This document shows, piece by piece, positions 24,211 through 36,855 of a DNA stretch of 64,000 nucleotides (position 1 is the first letter of the stretch; every line of letters begins with the position of its first letter). The notes under the pieces were generated by a model. That model was not told where the DNA came from. It worked only from the letters and a program-made list of their open reading frames with translations, and searched no databases. Position numbers and translations under genes: made by a program. This DNA comes from Anodontia alba (lineage: Eukaryota; Mollusca; Bivalvia; Lucinida; Lucinidae). The stretch is from contig OZ024830.1 in the NCBI GenBank assembly GCA_964016985.1, forward strand, positions 74,617,763 through 74,681,762, in the 5' to 3' direction.

Positions 24211-25059
24211 GAACTCTTGCTAATATAAGTCCGAAGTACAATAGACACAAAACATGATAATCTTTAAGAATTTAAGTTATGTCTGCAAAAATGACTACGC
24301 AGCATGCCAAAATTCGATTTTGTTTTTCTGACTACATACTTTGGTGTTAGACAATGTGAAAATCACTCATTTTCGATGCCGATTGTTAAAAGTAATAATA
24401 CTTCAACGTATATAACCCTCAGTTGTTTTAGCAACTAACAAAGGAACAGAACAACACATTATTTTCTTAAACCCTGACCTGATCCTGGGTCGCAGTTTGG
24501 TTACATACGTGTAAAGGAGGCCAACATGAATAGACAGGATCCTACCTATTTATACTCGTAAAAGTACCATTAACTATTTAAGAAGAAAAAAACATAAATA
24601 AATAAAATAACACCGGATGCATTCCCATTGTCATTTTCGGCTAATAAGCGATATTTTAACCCTAACATTTACAATCGATGAAATCTATGTTTGCGACTAA
24701 AACGTAAAATAATCTACTTAAACCCAGATAGAATATAAAAAAATCAAACCAATTTCCAATATTCGGTGCCAAAAAGTGAACTCAGGAACCAAACACCATG
24801 ACTTAGGAATAGAACACCAAAATTTTAGGAACAGTGTACAATTCAGGAAGAGAACACTGTATCTAGAGACAGAACATCATTATTGTCACAGCCCTAAAGG
24901 TCCAGGTAATTCATATGCTGTAAACGTTCCGAACGACGATGTCCCCGTAACCGATAAAACACTTCACAAACACTGCAGAGATTACTGATGATAATTGTCA
25001 ACATAAACTATCCGAAGCTTTTGCATTTCTCTTTGTCATATTGTTTCAAGAATCACCTA
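22200..25059. other. No convincing gene; low-complexity and poly-T tracts
   Basis: About 22250-22560 is a loose repeat of 'gtatatgaatgg.cc.cattttt(c)'. Long T-runs lie at 23471-23497 and 24181-24209. A CRE-type TGACGTCA octamer at about 23769 and 'aaaatggccgcga' beside it could belong to a promoter, but no adjacent first exon was recognised. At 24776-24988 'aggaa(c/t)agaacac' words repeat. Confidence 0.4.
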
Positions 25060-25600
25060 GTATACCATATTTAAGGTATTAACAAATCATAAACTCTTTA
25101 AGTGTTAGGGTTTACGATTTATTTAAAATACGGGGTGTCTATATGTAACATCCATTAGTCTGTATAGTGTGTGATGCAAAATATGAGGTAAAAGTACTTG
25201 ACATTTCATATAATCTGGTAAATTGGCTTAAAAAAAAACAGTTAACAACTTTTGCTAGTTTATCACTCTAAAACTGTGGATTCACAATTTATATAACTAC
25301 GGAGTGTATATGTAACTGAGATATGTAATACCATATTAGTCTGTCTTATATAAGATGTATATATTTTAAATGTGAGGTGAGAAGGTTTTGAGATTTTTTT
25401 ATTTTTTTTATTTTTTTTTTCTTCATTTATGGGTAAAGCAGCTTAAAACAGACAGCAACTTTGCTAGTTTATCACTCTAAAACTGTAAATCTACAATTGT
25501 ATAAAATACGGGATGACTATATAACACCCTTAATCTGCCTAATATATTATGTGCATATAAAAATGTGGTGTGAGAAAGTATTTATTCCAAGGCGGTTCTT
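25060..25600. repeat. Three diverged tandem copies, about 190-bp unit
   Basis: Copies start near 25080, 25260 and 25455 and share 'agtttatcactctaaaactgt', 'tttat.taaaatacggggtgtctatatgtaac' and 'ttagtctg..ta'. Related 'aaataaaatccgggatgt' text occurs at 29040 and 49060-49220. Confidence 0.7.
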
Positions 25601-27068
25601 CTTGTGGTTTGATATTGTTATAGTTCGTTATAGCATGTATGTATTGCTGATATCATTTTTATTTTGAATAGCCGTTCGGCCAATTTGTGGGAAAGTAACT
25701 ATCCTTTTGGCTTTCCACTTGTGACATTTCCTTTACGGTGAAGTTGTTTTATGTTTGTATTTCTTTCCCTTTGGTGTCTTGGATGGAAGGTGTGAGGTAA
25801 TTGCATCGATTCCTGACCATTGCCTTCACTTCTATTTTGATATTTGATTGAACCTCATGTGTGTTACGCTCTGGGCGGCTAAGACGCACCGAGGGTGACT
25901 TCTAACTTTTCGGAGCAATTCTAGGAAAATCTAACTTTTCGGAGCAATTCAGAAAACTTATTAACCATTATATAAGAATTGGCTATAGCTGGATATTATG
26001 CGACAGACTACATGCCTAGTTGTCAATTATTGTTGATGGCTATGCTTCACTCTTTAATTGCACAACGGCGGTTCGGGCCTCAGACTCAATGATGGCCTCT
26101 TCGTAAAACTTTAACCAGTGGGTTGGGGCTTGGCGATATGTCTTTGGCTTGGCCCGCCGTGGTTCAACTTTTGGTTTTCATTTACTCTGGCATACAGTAG
26201 AATTAGCCATGAGTATTCGTCTTTGTTTATTATAGTGATTAATTTGACTTTATGTTTTTGCTTTGATGCATTGACTGAGTTGGGAGCATTTAAGCGAACC
26301 GATTTTTTAAGTATTTCTGTATTAAGAGAAGCATCGGGACCCAGGGTGAAGTTGGCTAGCTGTAAAAGTGCTTTAAACTCCGCCCCCGGTGGTTTACTCT
26401 ACTGACCGTTCTAAGGCGATGGTCCCGGTGTTAGTCTTACTCTTTGTTGCTTTGTGGTTTATTCTACGAGGCGATTTGTTTTATGTCTTACCTTGTGTCA
26501 TTTTGTTCTTGTGTGTGTGTGTTTTTTTGTTGTTTTTTTTTCCAGTCCTTTTAGCATTTCGATTACCTCGCTTGTGGAAGAGAGAGCTAAACTTAGTGCT
26601 TTTCGTACGTTTGTTCGATTTCTACCTGTTTGGATTTGTCGGTTTCCTCTTCCTCTTAGTGTCTGGGAAGAGCTGCGGTTTGTGATTGTGACACTCCTTG
26701 GACTTTTCTCTTACCTTTTTTTTTCCCAATTTGATCAAGCTCCGGGTTTGCCCAACTGTACAATTTCACAGAAGCCTCTAACAACGGTAGATTTTTTTTT
26801 TTTTTTTTTTTTTTACATATACAACTCGTATAATAAACAGACATTAAAATAATACAACACTTCATACACAATTTTGACGCAAATCTCCTCACGTTGGCAC
26901 GGTTGGAGAATTATACTGGTATATTACTTGATTAGCCTGCTTGGTTAATCAATTTAATACTCTCAGTATATATACCCAACCAAATGAGGAGAACTGTGTG
27001 CCAGTGTGAAGAAATTGCCTCCCTTTCCAATAATATCTATACGGCGCCCTTATCTTTTCTCTCTCTTT

Positions 27069-27105
<37 letters not shown>

Positions 27106-29561
27106 TTTTATTACACTTTCTTAATTATTGATCGATCTCATTATTATTATTATTATTTATTAAGCTCATTTTAATTTTATCATTTCTCTGTTTAGTCAAG
27201 GCCTTAATAACGTTTTTGTATGTTGGCAATCCCTTGAACCTTTTGTTCACTGTTCCCAGTTCTGGCTGTTTATACCATTGTATTAGACCCTTATTTGGCG
27301 GCCCCGGCCCGTCCAAGACTCGATGGAGTCTTAGTACTGCACCTCACATTGAGGTCAACTGTCTTTGGAAGGACATGGAAGGACACAACAAAAAATAAAC
27401 AAAAACAGACTAAGGACATGTTCTATAATTACATAAGATGAAGCCTGCTAAGATTCTACCCTTTATTCTACAATCACGCGCGTCACCTTATAGAGTGACG
27501 TCATTGATGTCGCAGCTGTATATCCGACGCCATGATAGACCCACCACTGACGTCGACGTATCACCCGCGACTTCTATCCCTATTAATGACATCGACGCGG
27601 TCGATGGTGAGCGCCTGCCAACTGGCGGCAACGTCGTCCGCGTAACGTCATATCATATGCAAGCCCCATTTCCATACATGCACAAACGATTATAATGTAT
27701 GGATGACAATCAGGGACATGACGTTCCAAATGTCGCAATCCTAAATGTCACTGACATTACTAATGAAAAACACCTCCGACTTCCGGATAATGATCAGAGG
27801 GAGAGTAACTGGATCAACTCCGACTATTTTAAACTCGGTGCCCAGATCAGACGAAATCGGAACATTAACGAAATCGGAACACTTAAAATATAACAGTGAT
27901 TATGCAGGCGGAATAATACAATTTTCAACAATTTCTTAGACTCATTAAATTATCCATTAAACTTAGAAAGAGAAAAAAAACCCTGCTATATAGGTGCCTG
28001 TATGTTCGTGCGTATGTTTGCGTATTGCATATGCGTATGTAAACCTAAATTTCTAGCCTACGCGATTCTTATGGTACTGCACATTTTACATTGGCTATTC
28101 CGATCCTGCACTGTTTTCTTATTTTGTATAAACTAAATCACACCTTGCGACTGCTGCCTCAAAACGACTGGTCAGTCCGCACATGCCAGCGCGGCCTGCT
28201 CAGTGTCCCCGATAGCAGTTACAATTCTCGCAACCCGAGAAGTTCCGACCAGACTGCATAACCTAGCGCAGCCTGCTCAGCATTCCTGAAATAAGCCAGG
28301 TAACATATGCAGTATCGGACTAGCGCGCGCTGCAATATATAGTTTATAGGTTTACTATTCAGATACGGACATTTTCCTGCTTTTGATATTTGAACAGAAA
28401 AAGACTACAAACATAATATTAATATAAATTAACGACGCGCCGAACTGTCTAATCATAATTTAAACGGATCTTTTGCGTTGTCTAGTTGTCCTTCGAATTG
28501 GACTGTATCGGTGAGTTTATATATAGTAAGGTTATACTCTTGCCACGCATCAATTGCTCGAGGATTTTGCAAACATTATGCGATTTTCTCGCTTTTTGCG
28601 TTTCGCAACCAGTTTAGCATTATTAAATTTGCGTAACTTATATATCACGCTACTATTAATAACTATAACAAATGGTCCGACTGTCGAAAATGGACCCTAC
28701 CTCTAATAGGTATTAAACTTAGTCAGCTGGCACTGCAGTCTGCTCTGGGTCGCGTAACAATGTGACTTTCCCATACAAATATCCCGTAGGCCTGAGGGCG
28801 ATACTTTTTACTATTTCACTGCCAGTGTGATAGTAACAAAATGTCATCCTCCGGGTAAAAGTGAAAAAGATAGCACATGCACGGAATACCAGGGTGATAG
28901 TAAAATGTATGACATAGGAGGTACTACTTCAGCGTACGGGTCAGTAGTCTTGTTAGGTATCACATTCCTGAGAGAGTGATACTGAAAAAATGCCTGCCCG
29001 AGGAATATGAATATCATCAACCGAGGTGACATATAACCACCCCGTATTTTATATAAATTGTAGAGCCACCGTTGCAGAGTGAAAAAAAAAATCTAATCAA
29101 AACTAGCAAAAGTAGTTGACTGTTTCCCACCTGATCCACTAGATCAGTTTTAAAACAACCAGAAAATCTATAAAAAATATTGTTTTTGTTAAATGCTTTG
29201 TGCTTTTTTACATTATAAAATAGTAAAATATTAAAGTACCACATAAAAAATTCTATACCATCGAACATTGTTGAGTTGTTTTGTTTTCCTATTGAAAGAT
29301 TTGTCTAACAATTAAATAAAATGTATTCTCCAGAATCACTAACATTGTAACCCCTGAATATACAAAAATGCAATACAAATGTTGATTTATTAGCAAATGT
29401 TGCCGTCGACCGTTTTAGCTACTTTTTCACGTTTTTATTTAGAAGTTGTTCGTACTGAAAAGCTGATTTTGGATATAAAAACTTTCAGGTTACCGAAAAT
29501 TTCATATAAAACAAGTCAACCATGTTTTCGCTTTTCGATGTTTACCAAACACATTTTGCCA

Positions 29562-29595
<34 letters not shown>

Positions 29596-29872
29596 CAAAT
29601 TAGAGTCTTCTGATCATATGGGCCTTTTAGCCTTTAACAACATAATCTTCTTGTAAAAAAAGAACAAAATTATCATTTACTTATGCATTCAGTATAGTAA
29701 GTGGTGTTACGCTTTTTGTTTCATTACCATGAATTAAACAATTTGTTTTTCAAAAAAATTATAACATTGTGTGAAGAAAATAAAGTGTTTTGATACATCT
29801 GACATTTAAAATGTTTGCTCTGAAATGTCTTTTCAATCTTAATAATGTACATTTTCAGAGACATTATAATAT
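25601..29872. other. Long stretch with no gene I can support
   Basis: It contains T-runs (26790-26812 and 27070-27101), a more GC-rich patch at 27440-27700 with TGACGTCA at about 27496 and an 85-codon plus frame (27438-27695) of polar composition, and an inverted palindromic repeat near 28150-28290 ('gcggcctgctcag'). The 85-codon frame has no recognisable motif or clear splice sites, so I do not call it. A long T-run lies at 29566-29593. Confidence 0.4.
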
Positions 29873-30399
29873 CCCAGCAAACATTTGACGTTAGACTGAC
29901 GTTGAAAACACGTCAGATCCTGACGTTGGATCTACGTTGTATTTTGGTTGTATTTGCAAATTGTTTTGACGTCAGAATCTGACGTTGTAACAACATCCAA
30001 ATCTGACGTTGTACTGATGTAGATTTCTGATGTCGATTAGACGTCACATTCTGACATCTATCTGACGTCTACATAACCAATATCCAACTTCATCACAACC
30101 AAAATCCAACGTCCCTACAACCAAAATCCAACGTCCCTACAACCAAAATCCAACGACCACACAACCAAAATCCAACGTCCCCATAACCAAAATCCAACGA
30201 CCACATAACCAAAATACAACGTCCCCACAACCAAAATCCAACGTCCCCACAACCAAAATCCAACGTCCAAACAACCAAAACCCAACATTAATACAATCAA
30301 ATCCCTGCAGGCACACATTGTTGAAACAACGTGAAATCAATGTCCCGATCTTGAATCGACATCGATTCAACGTTGCTTCAACATAAAATGCTTGCTGGG
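29873..30399. mobile_element. ACGT-rich MITE with CCCAGCA ends and a 22-bp minisatellite
   Basis: The element begins CCCAGCAAACATTTGACGTT and ends (reversed) CCCAGCAAGCATTTTATGTT, with ATAT on both sides as a possible 4-bp target duplication. The left part repeats (T)GACGTT words. About 30076-30295 holds roughly ten copies of a 22-bp unit (aaccaaaatccaacgtcccca type). Related elements lie at 48157-48402 and 59450-59557. Confidence 0.8.
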
Positions 30400-30569
30400 A
30401 TATGTCATTTTCAGCACAATTTACGTTTTCACGACGCAAGCCTGATCTAGCCTGAGAAAAGAATATGTAAGAAGGAAAAAGGCAATATAAGAGAAAGAAA
30501 GGCAGATGTGAGAAAATATAAGACAAGACAAAACAAGACAAGTGTTGAGTGATTTTTTTTTATTATTAT

Positions 30570-30795
30570 TATTTGATTTGGGTTTTACGGCCCTTTCAAG
30601 AATATTTCACTTATATCGAGCTGATCGTTCATCAAAGGTGGGCGAAAGCTGGAGAGCTGGGGAAAAAACCAACTGACCATCCGTAAGCAGAACTTGGCTT
30701 TCCCACGTGTCCTGAGCGAGGCTCGAACCACAGCGGTGAGAAACCTAATGGATTAAGGAGTCAACTCTCTTATCCACTAGACTACGTGGGCCCGC
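30570..30795 (-). mobile_element. tRNA-derived SINE, second family
   Basis: On the minus strand, from 30792 down, 'gcccacgtagtctagtggataagag' (box-A-like TAGTCTAGTGGATAAGAG) and 'ggttcgagcc' (box B, near 30722) form a tRNA-like head. A short body follows, ending 'gggccgtaaaacccaaatc' at about 30575, whose last part resembles the tail of the SINE at 9973. An AT-rich 'ttattattattattt' (minus AATAAT) run follows the tail. Confidence 0.7.
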
Positions 30796-30799
30796 TGAT

Positions 30800-32344
30800 T
30801 TGGGTTTAACATAGTTTTCAGCAAATCTTGGGCTATATCAACAACACTGGACTAAACATACCATAGATAAAACACAAGACAAGTTTAGTGTCTATACTTG
30901 TTTCAATGTAAAATGTTTTGTTTTTCAATGAATATATGTTCAAGTAAAATGAATACTTCCAGTGATACGCGATGTTCACAAAGTTTGTTGATACCTAACT
31001 CATAGCATTTTTGCCAGTGCTTTTTCGCACCACTATCAAGCGCAATGCAGGCAGACATAATTTTGCCTTTTTTCCTCGGTTTCAATAGGTCTGTCACTAG
31101 ATTTGAAGATGGCAGTAGTTTAACCAAAACCATATTTTAACTGACAAAGCTTCTAATAGAACACCCAAGGTCAAATTGAGAGTATGACGTTGGTTAACTG
31201 ATGCGACCAACTTCAGTTCTGCAAAGGAGCATTGTAACATTGATGTAAAATGGTCAAATTCTTTTAAAATGTCATCATCAACTGCACGTGGCAGATGCAC
31301 GAAATAAGCTATATAAGCGCGTGCTCATGTGCTAATGAGCTACAGAGGGTGGACAAAAGTGTTCATAATTTTGTAACATTGCCGTTTAAAACAGTGTATT
31401 TCTAATAAATTTTAAAAATTATTTTCTAAGAACTCATTTAAGCTCTAGTTGTAAAATTTAAATTTTCAAATAGGGAATTGATTAAAGCAATAAACAATTT
31501 TTTTTTTCAAATTTTATGCCATCGATTTCAATACAGCAATCAGTTAAAAGCCAGAATAATAATAATAATAAAAAAAAAAAAATGTCGCATTTTTCCGTTT
31601 TTTTCACCACTGACGCGGTCGGAAATTTTGAAAATTCGTTGCTACTTTAATAGTTTTTATTTCAGTAACAAAAACTGTTGCAGATTTACAAAAATAATGT
31701 TTATTGGTACAATGGATCTACTTTCCAATGATATGATTTTTGTGATGATGGCTTTCTTAACTTGCTTTAAACTATCTGATCAAAACTGTAGCAAATACAC
31801 TAAACTAAACGGGGACGTCATAAAATAACAAACACTTTCTGTTCACCGTCTGAATGTTGAAAGAAATTTTGGGTTATATCTTTTGTTATCTGACTGATAT
31901 CAGTAGAAGAAATTATACTGAAAATTTTGAGCCTGATTGGCCTTTTGAGAAAAGTAGTCCAGCTCCAACTTATATAACTAAATCATAACACACCTTTATA
32001 ATACAATGCAGACTCTATATTCTGTAAATAAAATCTTGGAAAATAGAAATAACTTCTACAGTTTGTAAGTTTTTAGCGTTTTCAGTACCCATCTTCAACT
32101 AGGCCCGCAAGAATTGCAGATCAAAATTTTTTAAAAATAAAATTGACACAGATATAAACATTATTAAATTAACAAAAGAAAAAAAAAAAAGATTTGCCAC
32201 AATGAAATGCACAATGATAATCAAAGTGAATCGTACAGTTTCAATTTAAGTATTTGGGATTTTGATCTGAAGCTTTTAGAAAAAAAATAAAATAGCAGTG
32301 AAGAGTTTGCAAATTTCCCATAGTTTATATTCGTGTTCATTTTT
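30800..32344. other. No gene recognised
   Basis: Minus frames at 30903-31133 and 31097-31300 overlap in different phases ('LIVKLLPSS'-type and 'HFTSMLQCSFAELKLVASVN'). They could be decayed coding sequence, but I recognise no family. The rest is AT-rich. Confidence 0.4.
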
Positions 32345-34340
32345 ATCGCACCTGCTTGTAGCAGGGTGCGATATAGGCGTCCGATTTTCCGTCCGTCCGT
32401 CCGTCCGTCTGTCAACATTTATGTCAACGTTCGACATTTATGTCAAAGTTAGTATTCTAATCAACTACAAGACTAAACAACCATCAAACCTTGCATGAAA
32501 CATCTCCCTGACCTCCTGACTTTGCAACATAGGCGTCCGCTTTTCCGTTTGTCTGTCCATTCGTCCGTCCGTCTGTCAACATTTATGTCGACCTTCGACA
32601 TTTATGTCAAAGTTAGTATTTTAATCAACTACAAGACTAAACAACCATCAAACCTTGCATGAAACATCTCCCTGACATCCTGACTTTGCGACATAGGTGC
32701 CCACATTTCCATTCGTCTGTCTGTTCGTCTGTCTGACCGTCCGTCCGTCTCTTAACAGTTCTGTTATGTCGAAGTTCGACATTTATGTCAAAGTTAGTAT
32801 TCTAATCAACTACAAGACTAAACAACCATCAAACCTTGTATGAAATATCACCCTGACCTCCTGACTTTGCGACATAGGTGCCCGCTTTTCTATTCGTCTG
32901 TCCGTTCGTCCGTCCGTCTGTCTCTTAACAGTTCTGTTATGTCGAAGTTCGACATTTACGTCAAAGTTAGTATTCTAATCAACTACAATTCTACAACAAC
33001 CATCATACCTTGCATGACACATCTCCCTGACCTCCTGACTTGGCAGATATGTTGACCCAGTGACCTTGACCTATATTTTTCGCTCCATTGACTTTGACAC
33101 AATTTACGTTGACGTTCCAGATCTTCTCAACTATAAGGCGTACAACTACCAAACCTTGCATAGTGCTTCTCCTAGAGGTACAGACTTGGCAGGTACCTTG
33201 ACCCGGTGACCTTGACCTATATTTTGCGCTCCAGTGACTTTGACATATTTTGCGTCGACATTCAATATCTCCTCAACTATAAGGCCTACAACCATCAAAC
33301 CTTGCAAAGTGCTTCTCCTCAATGTACTGACTTAGCAGATACCTTGACCTGGTGACCTTGACCTATATTTTGGCTGCAGTGACTTTAACATAATTTACAT
33401 CAATGTTCCAGATCTCCTCAAGTGTAAGACCTCTAGCTACCAAACCTTGCATAGTGCTTCTCCAATATGTACTGACTTGGCAGGTATCTTGACCCGGTGA
33501 CCTTGACCTATATTTTGCGCTCCAGTGCCTTTTACACATTTTACGTCAACGTTCAATATCTCCTCAACTATAAGGCCTACAACCATCAAACCTTGCATAG
33601 TGCTTCTCCTCAATGTATAGACTCTGCAGGTACCTTGACTGGGTGACCTTGACCTATATTTCACGCTCCATTGACTTTTACACCGTGTACGTCACCCTTC
33701 CATATGTCCTCAACTGTAAGGCCTTCAACCACCAAACCTTATATAGCACTTCTTCTCGATGTATTGACTCGACAGGTACCTTGATCTGGTGACCTTGACC
33801 TATATTGTGCACTCCAGGGACTTTGACACATTTTATATTGATGTTCGGTATCTCCTCAAATATAAGACCTACAACCACTAAACCTTGCATAGTGCTTCAT
33901 CTCATTGCACTGGCTTGGCAGGTACCTTGACCCAGTGACCTTGACCTATATTTGACAAATTTTACGTTGATGTTTGATAACTCCTCAACTATAAGGCCTA
34001 CAACCACCATACCTTGCATTGTGCTTCTCCTTGATGTACTGAATTAGCAGGTACCTTGACCCGTGACCTTGACCTAAATTTCATGCTCCAGTGACTTTTA
34101 CACATTTTACGTCAATGTTCCATTATCATTGGGCTGTATGATACGAAAAGTCAGTGCTGAAGATATAGCCATTAGAGGGAATGGGACTGGCCTGGAATAT
34201 ATGTGCCCCACTTGGCACTTTGTCTACATTTTTTTCAACCCAGTTTTCCAAGTAAGCACTGCTAAGAATGAAATAAACTTATTTAATAACCACATTCTGA
34301 TTGTGGCTCCTGTGACTTTTGCGCCAGCAGGTGCGATGAC
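32345..34340. repeat. 2-kb dispersed element made of two tandem arrays
   Basis: It starts 'tcgcacctgcttgtagcagggtgcgat' (a hairpin) and ends 'cagcaggtgcgatgacg', so the ends are inverted. First array (about 32390-33050): four units of about 165-185 bp with 'cgtccgtccgtctgtc', 'cgacatttatgtcaaagttagtatt.taatcaactacaa' and 'aaccatcaaaccttgcatgaaacatctccctgacc'. Second array (about 33050-34110): seven or eight units of about 145 bp with 'gtgaccttgacctatattt', 'acattttacgtcaa.gttc' and 'tcctcaactataaggcctacaacca'. Open frames at 33437-33664 and 33678-33890 are translations of the second array. Confidence 0.85.
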
Positions 34341-34715
34341 GCCTTCCGCGGAATTCTTGTATATTTAAACAATTTGATTTGTGATTCGCTGGGCCTGTTA
34401 AAAAAAGGTATTAAAGATATGATATAAAAGTATTTAAAAAACAATAGAAAAGTATTAGCATCTAGTGCCTTCATGAAGCAGATATTTCCTCTTCTGTGTA
34501 CCAGGAAGATAATTCCCAAAATGCAATGTAAATTAATGTCAAATGTCACAGCATATCAGTCTCTTCCAATATGCCTAAATTAATGTCAAATGTCACAGCA
34601 TACCAGTCTATTCTAATATGCCAGGTATCTCCAAAAAATATCAGAGAACCTGTAAGGGTACACAAAATAAACCTCGCAGCTTGAGGTGTAATTATCCCTA
34701 ACTCTGACTTTATTT
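34341..34715. other. No gene; short direct repeat
   Basis: 'aattaatgtcaaatgtcacagcata.cagtct.ttc.aatatgcc' occurs twice, near 34531 and 34580. Confidence 0.6.
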
Positions 34716-34950
34716 GCAACATTCTTTCACAGAAGATCATGAAATATTTTCTATGGTCATTCTCTCCCTTCCGCTGATTCAAGAAGGGCAGTTGTCAGTT
34801 TTTGGCGAAAGAATGTGCACAATACAGGTTAACTGCTTAGAGGACTAAGCCTGCCCAGTAAACATGTGGTTAGGTAAACTGACCGCTCTGAACATGACCC
34901 CATTGGGTTGACTGGGCCGTAAAACCTCAACACAAACAAACTCCTGTTCA
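34716..34950 (+). mobile_element. SINE copy lacking the tRNA head
   Basis: It matches the reverse complement of 9973-10190 from 'cattctttcacagaagatcatgaaatattt' through 'gattcaagaagggcagttgtcag' to 'ccgtaaaacctcaacacaaac'. The head is missing, as in most 5'-truncated SINEs. Confidence 0.85.
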
Positions 34951-35144
34951 CAGATGGTTCTTATCAAAACCAAAGATAACATAAACACTTTCTTGCTCCT
35001 AAAAATCCACACAAAAACCTCAAAAACTATATTGTGAAAAAAAAAAAATCAAGCTTTCAAATGAGTTATGCAGAATTAAGATAAATATCCCAAAGTGATC
35101 AATACAAATATATCTCCTTAAAGCTTATCACTCTGGATAAACTT

Positions 35145-35514
35145 TTCAGCAGACAACATAATGAAATGTATTTCTTATTTTTCCCCAAAATAAGAAATTG
35201 ACAATATCATGCAAAGTGTCTCCGATGGAGACACTTTGCACGAACTGTCTGATAGATGTAAGGAAAATATCATCAATTTGTCGTCTGCTGAATTTACCCC
35301 AAGAGTAGTAATGGTTAAGAAAATCAATGCCTTTACCTTTGGATATCACTTCAGTAAGATACAAAACCCTTATTTTAACTCTTTGCCTACTGGATAAAAA
35401 CTTCAGCAGAGGACACTATGAAATATTTTTCTTATTTCTCCAAGAAAACAGGTTGTGACATTTTAAGCAAATTGTCTTCATGAGAGACAGTTTGAATGAA
35501 AGTGCTTATCTTGT

Positions 35515-35546
<32 letters not shown>

Positions 35547-35712
35547 TAAGAAAAACCTAAGACACTTGTAATATTTTTTGTTATTTTCCCAGAAAAAAAG
35601 GTTTTACAGCTCATACAAATTGTCTCTTCTCCAAAGTATGCATAAAATGTCATTTTTTTTTCTGGGAAAAATAAGACAAATATTTCAAAATGCAAAATTC
35701 CATCTGCTGAAA
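35145..35712. repeat. Two adjacent palindromic MITE copies (CAGCAGACGACA family)
   Basis: Copy 1 (35145-35297) opens 'tcagcagacaacataatgaaat' and closes 'atcaatttgtcgtctgctga', with a central hairpin 'caaagtgtctccgatggagacactttg'. Copy 2 (35402-35712) opens 'tcagcagaggacactatgaaat' and closes 'catctgctgaaa', and is interrupted by a T-run at 35514-35539. Partial relatives lie at 2640, 5005, 10590, 16900, 51110, 54930 and 56010. Confidence 0.75.
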
Positions 35713-36620
35713 ACTTTGCTCAGAGGGCTAAGCCGTAAACATGCACAGGGACAAGAAAACAAGCTACTCATTTTTCATTTGCATTTAGGCCTTCGGCTTT
35801 CTGAAGGTCAGAAAAAAAGACAACTGTTATTATTCAACACTAAAGAGCCTTTATTCTTACAAAAAAAAAACTGAAGCAGATCTATTTGGCAAGCTTGAAA
35901 ATTAGGTGAACTGCAACAGTGTACAGCAAACTGCTCCATCTTTAATCTGGGTCTAAACTGTTTCCTCAGAGATGCCCTCATGTGAATCGACTTGGCAGAC
36001 AATTCACATGAATTGTCAGGACTTATTTTCTAAGAGAATATATATATATATATATTAAAGAGTGGTCTGCTGCAGTTGCAGTTGTGACTGGCGCTTTAAG
36101 GGTTAAAAGCACAGCGTTTCATTTTGATGTATATACATGTATATACTCTTAAGGCAATAAAAAGTATACACTACAGTTTTGAGTACTGGCTCGTGTTGTA
36201 AGTTGTTCGTTAAAATGTTTTCATGTTCATTTTTGTCGAACATGTCTTCGAAAATCACAAAGATAATTCTTCCGCTGTCATAAATTATGAAGTTATGAGA
36301 CCTTAATGAAAAACAGCATTTCCAGTCATAACTCCCTTTGCATAAAGCAAATGTCATTTTACTTTCCAAAAATGTCTTGCACAAATGTCTGTGAGTAAAA
36401 CCACAACATTCTTTAATTCCAACTTCCCATCAAATGGTGTCAAGTTGAATTTGAACTTCTTAGCGTCTCAAATTACTTCCCTTTGAATGAAAAATAAAGG
36501 GAATTTAAAGAGGCTATATCTGAAGTAATGTTGGTTGTTTTCACTTGAATTTTTTGAAAACGAGTTGCTTGGCTTAGCCTCCTTGTACCACAATGACATA
36601 CAGATGAAATCTCCTAAAAC
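35713..36620. other. No gene recognised
   Basis: AT-rich sequence with a short (AT)n run at 36039-36054. The region from about 36622 upward is the presumed 3' UTR of the minus-strand exon at 36856-37130. Confidence 0.45.
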
Positions 36621-36621
36621 C

Positions 36622-36629
36622 GTTTATTT
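36622..36629 (-). promoter_or_regulatory. Candidate polyadenylation signal (minus strand)
   Basis: TTTATT on the plus strand gives AATAAA on the minus strand about 230 bases after the stop at 36856-36858. Confidence 0.35.
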
Positions 36630-36855
36630 AACAGAACAATGTCAATTAATGTCCCATAGAAAATAAGTGCATTCCGTCAGAAGAGAAACTAAAATGTCAA
36701 AAATGTCATGCCTGATGTAGAAATTTGACAGTGTACTCTGTTATGCATTAGAAGTTGAAACATGTCCTTACAGCATTTTTATCCTTCTATCAACTGAATG
36801 CAACACAAATGCATAAATAAGAGTTTCTTTGTCTAAAAAACAAGTACTGTAAAGC

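Noticed and set aside
26389..26852. Membrane-protein-like ORFs (98 and 132 aa)
   Set aside because: Overlapping frames in T-rich DNA give Phe/Leu/Val-rich chance translations, and one runs through a poly-T tract.
27438..27695. 85-codon ORF in a GC-richer patch
   Set aside because: Polar composition and a nearby TGACGTCA are suggestive, but no motif, splice site or polyadenylation support was found.
30093..30541. Minus-strand ORFs rich in GFWLWGRWIL-type repeats
   Set aside because: Translation of the 22-bp minisatellite, open in several frames at once.
30715..30795. tRNA gene on the minus strand
   Set aside because: Box elements fit, but the sequence continues into a SINE body and tail.
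33437..33890. Minus-strand ORFs of 70-75 aa
   Set aside because: Translations of the 145-bp tandem repeat; the two proteins are versions of each other.
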